NCBI GenBank assembly: GCA_023393455.1
Contig: JAEWLJ010000001.1
Span: 110,597-174,596, forward strand
DNA length: 64,000 nucleotides
Reading direction: 5' to 3'
Source of the DNA: Methanobacteriota archaeon
GTDB lineage: Archaea; Halobacteriota; Methanomicrobia; Methanomicrobiales; Methanoculleaceae
The notes under the pieces were generated by a model. It had not been told where the DNA came from. It did not search any database and saw nothing but the letters and a program-made list of their open reading frames with translations. The translations under genes were made by a program, and so were the position numbers. Of this stretch, positions 58,774 through 64,000 are shown piece by piece; the first letter of the stretch is position 1, and each line of letters opens with the position of its first letter.

Positions 58774-59382
58774 ATGAGCGGAAAAACCATAGAAGACTGC
58801 GTTGCCGAGATTAACAGGTTAGCGGACAAGGCCGGGCTGATCAGAGAGATCTGCTCGTACCAGTGCAGGAAATATAAATGGATCTCGACCAGCCTGTCGC
58901 TTTCCATCCTCTTCTTCTCGGCATCTATCGCCTTTTTAAGTATCGTGGACCCCGATATCCTGATCTCGCTCTCGCTTCCCTTCCACACCGAGCAGGACAC
59001 GAGAAACGTGATTGCATTCCTGGGTTTCCTGATATTTATCATCTCGTTCTCCGACAAAATACTGAACCTGACCGAGACGAAGAACAAGAACGAGCAGGGA
59101 GTGAAGATCCTTACGGACTTCATACGGGACTGCCATACGTTCACGGATACGGGAGCAAGGGACTGCGACGAGGTCACGGCCGCCATGAAACTGGAATCGA
59201 TAAAGGAGCAGTATGGCTACCTCAACCAGGTAATGACGCCGAACGTCTTATTCAGCAAAACGTTCTTGAAGATCAAAAAAGGCTATAAGATGAAGGTGAA
59301 GGTGAGCAAGATGCTCGACGGGGACCCCAATATCAGCATAAATAAGCATTATAAGATGAGGATCTGGAACTGGCTATTCTAA
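58774..59382 (+). CDS. SLATT-domain two-helix membrane effector (orphan copy)
   Basis: 202 residues, clearly paralogous to the effector at 63170. A helical cytoplasmic segment precedes two membrane helices (about 36-58, STSLSLSILFFSASIAFLS; about 82-98, VIAFLGFLIFIISF), followed by a soluble helical domain (TETKNKNEQGVKILTDFIRDC). SLATT proteins are membrane effectors of nucleotide-second-messenger defence systems. It begins MSGK where its paralogue begins MGGK. Its own queC is decayed and no cyclase adjoins it, so it may respond to the signal made by the intact locus. Its GC content is closer to the host than that of the paralogue. Confidence 0.85.
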   Translation: MSGKTIEDCVAEINRLADKAGLIREICSYQCRKYKWISTSLSLSILFFSASIAFLSIVDPDILISLSLPFHTEQDTRNVIAFLGFLIFIISFSDKILNLTETKNKNEQGVKILTDFIRDCHTFTDTGARDCDEVTAAMKLESIKEQYGYLNQVMTPNVLFSKTFLKIKKGYKMKVKVSKMLDGDPNISINKHYKMRIWNWLF

Positions 59383-59550
59383 AGAAGCCAGGTATGATGT
59401 GCAGAAAGGCGAACCTCCCATTTTGCGCCGGAATCGGCTCACTTTCTCGCCCCATCCGGCCGGACGCGGCAGAGCGAATACCTCAACATTTATCGTTCAG
59501 TTCCCCCAGGATACCCGTACAGGCGAGAGAGCGGCAGGAGGTGATGAGCG

Positions 59551-59739
59551 GTGATCAATATCAAGCGGCAGTACATCGTAACCGACAACGACAGGAAGGT
59601 CGGGGTCGTTCTCGACATCGAGACGTTCGAGAAGATCGAGGAGCTCCTCGAAGACTGCGGGCTTGCGCTCTCGATGGAAGAGGTCGAGAAGGAAGAATCC
59701 CTCTCGCTCAATGAGGCGCAACGGTGCTATGAATACTGA
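59551..59739 (+). CDS. Antitoxin-like small protein without a toxin
   Basis: 62 residues from a GTG preceded by an ideal ribosome site (GGAGGTGAT). INIKRQYIVTDNDRKVGVVLDIETFEKIEELLEDCGL is the usual opening of Phd/YefM- or RelB-like antitoxins of methanogens, where the helix that follows binds the toxin. The expected overlapping RelE/ParE toxin is absent: the overlapping ATG gives only 10 codons. It may be an orphan that protects against a toxin elsewhere, or a relic of a lost module. Confidence 0.7.
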   Translation: MINIKRQYIVTDNDRKVGVVLDIETFEKIEELLEDCGLALSMEEVEKEESLSLNEAQRCYEY

Positions 59740-60056
59740 GGCTGCATTGTCCATCTTTTGAACGCCATTATATGGGTAATTCATTAAAGGAATACAGGCC
59801 CGTCTCCGGGTTGTATCGCTATTCACTGATATCTATATGAAGATATTAGTGATAGTTAGGGTATCGGGGCGTACCATACCTACCGGAGCCCCACATCGCT
59901 TTTTGTTAGTGCTCGTGGCAATCCTGCAGAGCATGACCTGGAAAAAGACTTGGTCCGACAGGAGTTGCAGCAGATAATCGTTTACTTAGTTATCTAGAGT
60001 GAAACACATTTCGGAACGCATATATATAGTTAGTCATTTCCATTAAATGGTTTGAA
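59740..60056. other. Gap before the CBASS operon, with a 30-bp dyad and the operon promoter
   Basis: No gene. An almost perfect inverted repeat lies at 59823-59852 (TCACTGATATCT, six bases, AGATATTAGTGA; one mismatch in 12), extended by CTA/TAG. It could be an operator or a hairpin ending the antitoxin transcript. The CBASS promoter is the GCATATATATAG element at 60018-60029, about 30 bp before the queC-like ATG, so the message has little or no leader. Confidence 0.55.
60018..60029 (+). promoter_or_regulatory. TATA box of the type IV CBASS operon
   Basis: GCATATATATAG, centred about 33 bp before the first ATG. The surrounding block is shared with the decayed copy at 58549-58599. Confidence 0.6.
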
Positions 60057-60608
60057 ATGTTACAACGATGCCTCCTTCTTTTCAGCGGAGGAATTGACTC
60101 TACCGCTTGTTTGTATTATTATTTATCAGCAGGTTACGCCATTACGCCCTTATATGTTGATTTTGGACAGAGCGCACATAAAAACGAGCTGGAAAGCATT
60201 TTGGCAATTTCGGATAAGTACCACGTAAGTCCTCAGATTGTGCATTACTCATCTCCGATCACCTATACAGCAGGAGAAATCTGTGGACGGAACGCCTTCT
60301 TGATATTTGCAGCATTGATGGCAAACCCAAACGTTTGTGGAACTCTTGCTATGGGTTTGCATGCCGGAACTCCATATTACGATTGTTCAGAGAGGTTTGC
60401 CAATGATATTCAAAGGCTACTGGATGGTTACAGTAACGGCCAGATTGTTTTTGAAGCGCCATTCTTAAAGTGGAACAAGAAGATGGTGTTTCAGTACTGC
60501 TTGGACAATGCCGTTCCAGTCGATATGACCTACAGCTGTGAAAAGGGTGGCGATGAACCCTGCGGTGTATGTTTGTCCTGTCTCGATCGGAGGTCACTTC
60601 TATGTTGA
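60057..60608 (+). CDS. QueC-like enzyme of a type IV CBASS system
   Basis: 183 residues, shorter than housekeeping QueC (about 220-240). The PP-loop is SGGIDST at 10-16, followed by ITPLYVDFGQSA and AMGLHAGTPYYDCSERF, and the C-terminal zinc site has CEKGGDEPCGVCLSCLDRR. QueC makes 7-cyano-7-deazaguanine from the carboxylate. In type IV CBASS a QueC homologue has been reported to attach a deazaguanine to the N-terminal glycine of the CD-NTase; the CD-NTase two genes later begins with a glycine run. It overlaps the next gene by 7 bp. The low GC content here differs sharply from the rest of the window. Confidence 0.85.
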   Translation: MLQRCLLLFSGGIDSTACLYYYLSAGYAITPLYVDFGQSAHKNELESILAISDKYHVSPQIVHYSSPITYTAGEICGRNAFLIFAALMANPNVCGTLAMGLHAGTPYYDCSERFANDIQRLLDGYSNGQIVFEAPFLKWNKKMVFQYCLDNAVPVDMTYSCEKGGDEPCGVCLSCLDRRSLLC

Positions 60609-61585
60609 CACGAACCCTCGACATTACTTTTGAAGGTTTTATTGCCGCTTCAACTCCTCTACTAATCCCATCTTTTTCGAGCAGGGCAGCTATACCTAGT
60701 CAGCTATCTATTGAGATGGCTATCGATATAATGTCAGAGATCATTACCGATGTCTCTTTAATCAGTGCTTACGATGTCTATCATTCCAAAGGGCGATTCC
60801 CTAAACTTGAAGCACAAAACCTTCTTTTCATCGATAGCGGTGGATATGAGTGCATTGCCGACAACAGCTTAACCGACATTGGCTTCTATAAGCCCCCCTC
60901 TAATGAATGGGACGCTCAGAAGCATGTTGAGACGATTGATGCATTCTCCACCCCGATTCCACTAGTGTTGATAAGCTACGATCACCCTCATCAGAGATGT
61001 TCCATTGACGAACAAATTCATTCGGCAAGTGATCTGTTTGCCGGGAGAGATGTTCTAAAGGAAATACTGCTGAAATCGTCTAGTCGCTCCCCAATCGATG
61101 TCGGGCAAGTGTCACAGAACATTGAATCGCTACGTGAATTCGATGTACTGGGTATGACCGAGAAAGAGCTAGGTGCAACGGTACTCACGCGCATGAAGAG
61201 CATTGCGCATCTGCGTCTGGAGATGGAAAAAGTGGGACTTCAAATCCCCATACATATTTTCGGCAGCCTAGATCCAATCACGTCGCCTTTGTATTATCTA
61301 TCCGGCGCAGACATCTTCGATGGGTTGTCTTGGCTACGGTATTCATTCGGGGACGGTGAATTGCATTATATCAACTGTAAAGGGATCGTGAGTAAGGGGA
61401 TTGAGGTAGAACAAAGAATGATGTGGGTAGAAATTTGCCAAGAGAACTACTATGCTCTCAAAGGATTAGAAAATAAACTCAGATTGGTTCACGATACGCA
61501 GGACCTTAATGCCCTGGGTTATCAAAGAGACTTCTTTACATCGGCGTATGAGAAACTAAACAATGAATTAGGAGGTGTTTTATAA
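60602..61585 (+). CDS. TGT-like (tRNA-guanine transglycosylase family) enzyme of type IV CBASS
   Basis: 327 residues from the ATG at 60602, preceded by GGAGGT. LLFIDSGGYECIAD corresponds to the TGT active-site Asp motif (DSGG), and VPIHIFGSLDPITSPLYYL with ADIFDGLSWLRY matches later TGT strands around the second catalytic Asp. True TGT is longer and has a zinc site that I do not see here. It overlaps the QueC-like gene by 7 bp and the CD-NTase by 1 bp, so all are co-translated. A base-exchange step using a deazaguanine is likely, but the acceptor is not known to me. Confidence 0.75.
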   Translation: MLTRTLDITFEGFIAASTPLLIPSFSSRAAIPSQLSIEMAIDIMSEIITDVSLISAYDVYHSKGRFPKLEAQNLLFIDSGGYECIADNSLTDIGFYKPPSNEWDAQKHVETIDAFSTPIPLVLISYDHPHQRCSIDEQIHSASDLFAGRDVLKEILLKSSSRSPIDVGQVSQNIESLREFDVLGMTEKELGATVLTRMKSIAHLRLEMEKVGLQIPIHIFGSLDPITSPLYYLSGADIFDGLSWLRYSFGDGELHYINCKGIVSKGIEVEQRMMWVEICQENYYALKGLENKLRLVHDTQDLNALGYQRDFFTSAYEKLNNELGGVL

Positions 61586-62520
61586 TGGGTGGTGGTGGAG
61601 GTTACTCAGGTTCGTCTGATAATTATAAAGACCATCTTAGACAGTCAAGGAGTACCTCAGAAGATGCGTCCTTTGAGTCGGATGTAAATGGGATGATGAA
61701 TGATCGCCTGAAATCCTACAATGATAGAGATTCGGAACAATTCAAGGCTCATTTGGATGATATCAAGGATATTATTGAAACCAGATTTGAAGGAGCGGTA
61801 AAACTCAGGTTCGGCGGATCGGTCAGTAAGCATACATATGTTGATGGATTGAGCGATGCTGATATTCTGATGCTCATCAACAACTCCGAATTAGCCGATT
61901 ACTCTCCAGATCAGATCCTCTCTTATGTAAAAAGAGAGCTTTCTGGGAGATTACATAACGTCGAGGAAACTAAAACTGGATCCATGGCTGTTACAATCAA
62001 GTTCAGAGATGGATGCGAGATACAACTGATTCCTGCAGTTAGTACGCCAACTGGATATAAAGTACCAAAAAAGGATTCTAACGAATGGTCTAAAGTTGTT
62101 CATCCCGATAGGTTTGCCCAAAAACTGACTGAAGTAAATCAGTCATGCAGTGGAAAAGTGATCCCTGTAATTAAACTTGCGAAGGGTGTTATTGCAAACC
62201 TTCCAGAAGATCAACGACTGACCGGCTACCACGTTGAGTCTCTGGCCATAGAAGTTTTCAAAAAGTATCCAACGGACATGCCCAATACCCCAAAAGTGAT
62301 GCTCAAGTACTTCTTTGAACAGGCATCAAAACGAGTTACATCCCCTATCACCGACAGTTCGGGCCAATCGGTGCATACTGATGATTACCTGAAGGCAGTT
62401 AACTCACCTGACAGATTAAGAGCACAAAGGACACTTCAACGGATTCATACGAGTATGCAAAACGCTGACAACCTAAGATCGCGTGATGCTTGGGACAAAA
62501 TCCTCGGTGAGATCCAATGA
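61585..62520 (+). CDS. CD-NTase-like nucleotidyltransferase (type IV CBASS cyclase)
   Basis: 311 residues from the ATG at 61585, with GGAGGTG upstream. The polymerase-beta-like core has FGGSVSKHTYVDG (Gly-Ser at 78-79), the metal-binding pair Asp91 and Asp93 (SDADILMLIN), and a third carboxylate probably Glu145 in EIQLIPA. CD-NTases make cyclic or linear oligonucleotide signals after phage infection. The N terminus, MGGGGGYSGS, is unusual and glycine-rich. With the reported deazaguanylation of the N-terminal glycine in type IV CBASS, this is the expected acceptor. It overlaps the next gene by 4 bp (ATGA). Confidence 0.87.
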   Translation: MGGGGGYSGSSDNYKDHLRQSRSTSEDASFESDVNGMMNDRLKSYNDRDSEQFKAHLDDIKDIIETRFEGAVKLRFGGSVSKHTYVDGLSDADILMLINNSELADYSPDQILSYVKRELSGRLHNVEETKTGSMAVTIKFRDGCEIQLIPAVSTPTGYKVPKKDSNEWSKVVHPDRFAQKLTEVNQSCSGKVIPVIKLAKGVIANLPEDQRLTGYHVESLAIEVFKKYPTDMPNTPKVMLKYFFEQASKRVTSPITDSSGQSVHTDDYLKAVNSPDRLRAQRTLQRIHTSMQNADNLRSRDAWDKILGEIQ

Positions 62521-63158
62521 GGCATCCACTATTGACAAAATACCTTTTTGCAAAAGCGATTGTTATTGATGAAGGCTACTCTGACGAGATTCGGTGGCAA
62601 GATAAATTGCATTTCGAGGATGTAGATGAGAGTACATTCCTGAAAGAACTCGGATGGGTCATCCTCACATCGGGTATGAAGACCGAGGTGATCTCGAACA
62701 GATTCTACAAAATATCAGACTGCTTTTACAACTGGGTTTCTGCGAGAAAAATCTGGGAAAATTCTACATCATGTCTGGATAGGGCATTGCGACTTTTCCA
62801 TCATAAACTGAAGATCACGGCAATTATAAGCGCTGCAGAACAAGTTGCTAAAATTGGGTTCGCAAAGTTAAAACAGGCAATCCAAAAGGATCCTATCAAC
62901 ACTCTTCGTATGTTCAAATTCATCGGACCCATCACCGCGTTTCATTTAGCAAAAAATATCGGGATTCCAATTGCGAAACCGGATCGTCACCTTCAGCGGA
63001 TTGCGCGCCTTGAAGGCTATAATGATGTGCAGGAGTTTTGCCGAGATATCGCAGAGATGAGTGGCGATAAAATCCAGGTTGTGGATGTTGTGCTCTGGCG
63101 TTATGCAACGATAGAGCCGAATTATCTGAGAATTTTTTCAATCATTAACTGCAACTGA
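62517..63158 (+). CDS. OGG-like HhH-GPD glycosylase family protein of type IV CBASS
   Basis: 213 residues. The helix-hairpin-helix FKFIGPITAFHLAKNIG is followed by PIAKPDRHLQRIARLEGY, which has the invariant Asp of HhH-GPD glycosylases. The N-terminal half is helical and specific to this group. The expected OGG1 catalytic lysine before the hairpin is not obvious. In type IV CBASS an OGG-like gene accompanies the QueC- and TGT-like genes; its target is unknown, and it may act on the modified protein or nucleotide. It starts inside the CD-NTase stop and lies 11 bp before the effector gene. Confidence 0.78.
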   Translation: MRHPLLTKYLFAKAIVIDEGYSDEIRWQDKLHFEDVDESTFLKELGWVILTSGMKTEVISNRFYKISDCFYNWVSARKIWENSTSCLDRALRLFHHKLKITAIISAAEQVAKIGFAKLKQAIQKDPINTLRMFKFIGPITAFHLAKNIGIPIAKPDRHLQRIARLEGYNDVQEFCRDIAEMSGDKIQVVDVVLWRYATIEPNYLRIFSIINCN

Positions 63159-63169
63159 GAGGGGTTCCA

Positions 63170-63856
63170 ATGGGCGGGAAAACAGTAGAAGACTGCATTA
63201 AAGAGGTTAAAAATTTAGAGGACAAGGCCAGTTTATCCAGGGAAATCTGCGCATATAAGTATAGATCATATAAATGGGTTTCAAGGATTCTATCACTCTT
63301 TATCCTGCTGTTTTCAGCGCTCATTGCCTTTTTAAGTGTCGCAGATCCTGCGATTTTATTAGCACTGCCTCTTATTCCTCACGATCTACAGGACATGAGA
63401 AACGTGATTGCATTTCTGGGTTTCACAATATTTATAATTTCATTTTCTGACAAAATTCTGGGCTTGACAGAAACGATGAACAAGAGCGAACAGGGAGTAA
63501 AACTCCTTACGGATTTTATAAGAGATTGTCATGCATTCAGAGATGTTGGGTCAAACGATTGCGATGAAAAAATGGCTGCCCTGAAACTGGAATCAATAAA
63601 AGAACAATATAGCCATCTTAACCAGATACTGGCTCTCAACACTGTGTCAAATATGACATTTCTGCGAATTAAAAAAGCATATAAGCAGAAGGTGAAGGTT
63701 AGCAAAATGCTTGATAAAGATCCAAACATCAACTTAAAAGAGCACTATCTGATGAGTCTAAAGGACTGGTTTTTCTGGAAGCCATCTCGTCAATCTGATT
63801 CGTTAACAACTGATGAAAAGAGAGACGAACCAATGACCCATCAGAAGACTCAATAG
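63170..63856 (+). CDS. SLATT-domain two-TM effector of type IV CBASS
   Basis: 228 residues with helices at about 35-58 (SRILSLFILLFSALIAFLS) and 80-97 (VIAFLGFTIFIISF), a helical N-terminal segment, and a soluble C-terminal domain (TETMNKSEQGVKLLTDFIRDC). It is paralogous over its whole length to the product at 58774 but has a longer tail. In CBASS the two-TM effector binds the oligonucleotide and damages the membrane. It begins MGGKTVEDC, so it too could expose an N-terminal glycine, which raises the question whether it is also modified. GAGGGG precedes the ATG. Confidence 0.87.
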   Translation: MGGKTVEDCIKEVKNLEDKASLSREICAYKYRSYKWVSRILSLFILLFSALIAFLSVADPAILLALPLIPHDLQDMRNVIAFLGFTIFIISFSDKILGLTETMNKSEQGVKLLTDFIRDCHAFRDVGSNDCDEKMAALKLESIKEQYSHLNQILALNTVSNMTFLRIKKAYKQKVKVSKMLDKDPNINLKEHYLMSLKDWFFWKPSRQSDSLTTDEKRDEPMTHQKTQ

Positions 63857-63920
63857 ATCTAGGGATAAACTCAGAGGTCATCCCACAATTATAAGAGGCC
63901 TTGAATAAAACCCGGGATGT

Positions 63921-64000
63921 ATGGCATTCCGGGAAATCGATGACGAACTCTGGGCGATCATTGAGCCGCATCTCCCTCCCCAGAAACCTCATGTCGGGCG
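63921..64000 (+). mobile_element. 5' end of an IS5-family transposase
   Basis: The first 27 codons read MAFREIDDELWAIIEPHL then PPQKPHVG, the standard opening of IS5-family (DDE) transposases in methanogens; the gene runs off the right edge. The left end of the element should lie in the 65-bp gap after the CBASS effector (63857-63920), but I cannot fix the inverted repeat without the right end. Confidence 0.8.

Noticed and set aside
59728..59760. Overlapping ATG after the antitoxin as a toxin start
   Set aside because: The frame closes after ten codons; no RelE/ParE-like sequence follows in any frame up to the CBASS promoter.

Overview
The window is about 62-64% GC by eye over most of its length and is archaeal: transcription factor B, aIF5B, ribosomal proteins S6e and S8e, SRP19, a RIO2 kinase, DUF2240 and DUF460 proteins, TrmB regulators, a stand-alone NrpR (DUF128) domain and a cupin-type phosphoglucose isomerase. 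With HypB, CBS-containing Mn pyrophosphatase, COG1361 surface proteins and the RND/HAE3 pumps, this suggests a methanogen of the Methanomicrobiales, probably Methanoculleus-like. That placement is inference from gene content; no rRNA is present.

Layout. 1-6.1 kb (minus): a partial MarC protein, an unknown protein with a basic repeat tail, and a four-gene export operon (COG1361 surface protein, LolD-like ATPase, two FtsX/MacB-type permeases). 6.2-15.2 kb: Mn pyrophosphatase, a flavin disulfide oxidoreductase, an NrpR-domain protein, a TrmB regulator diverging from a surface protein-Pgi operon (a 22-bp dyad lies between them and a near-copy lies after pgi), a possible structured RNA, and a TtuA-like tRNA thiolase. 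15.2-26.6 kb: RIO2, DUF460 and ThiL in one overlapping operon, then membrane proteins, tRNA-Ala, TFB, PHP phosphatase, SRP19, HypB and S8e. 26.6-35.4 kb: DsrE and SoxB-like phosphoesterase pair, DUF2240, S6e, aIF5B, tRNA-His, a secreted serpin and a second TrmB. 36.1-42.2 kb: a tandemly duplicated RND pump module and an MscS-like membrane protein.

42.3-51.0 kb is a sulfur, Fe-S and cofactor region. On the minus strand iscS-iscU-moeB-moaD-moaE and a QueG-like ferredoxin run almost without gaps. Divergent to them is a small HTH regulator with four cysteines, followed by larE and a truncated cysteine desulfurase. The perfect palindrome TTAACAATTGTTAA occurs both in the iscS/regulator gap and in the gap in front of nadA, whose product is itself a 4Fe-4S enzyme. 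A serine acetyltransferase fused to a DUF59 (MIP18-like) domain and cysK complete the region. This reads as a local Fe-S/sulfur regulon.

51.3-64.0 kb is accessory and defence-like. It holds a PLD-nuclease/helicase/DUF3427 protein, an HD dNTPase, a RibD-C reductase, and a low-GC block at 60.0-63.9 kb. That block encodes, in order and overlapping, a QueC-like enzyme, a TGT-like enzyme, a CD-NTase beginning MGGGGGYSGS, an OGG-like HhH glycosylase and a SLATT two-TM effector. This is the gene set of type IV CBASS, an anti-phage system with deazaguanine chemistry. About 1.5 kb upstream sits a decayed second copy: the same promoter motif, a 44-codon queC remnant with a ruined PP-loop, and an intact SLATT paralogue. 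An IS5-type transposase begins at the right edge, which supports a mobile, recently acquired island.
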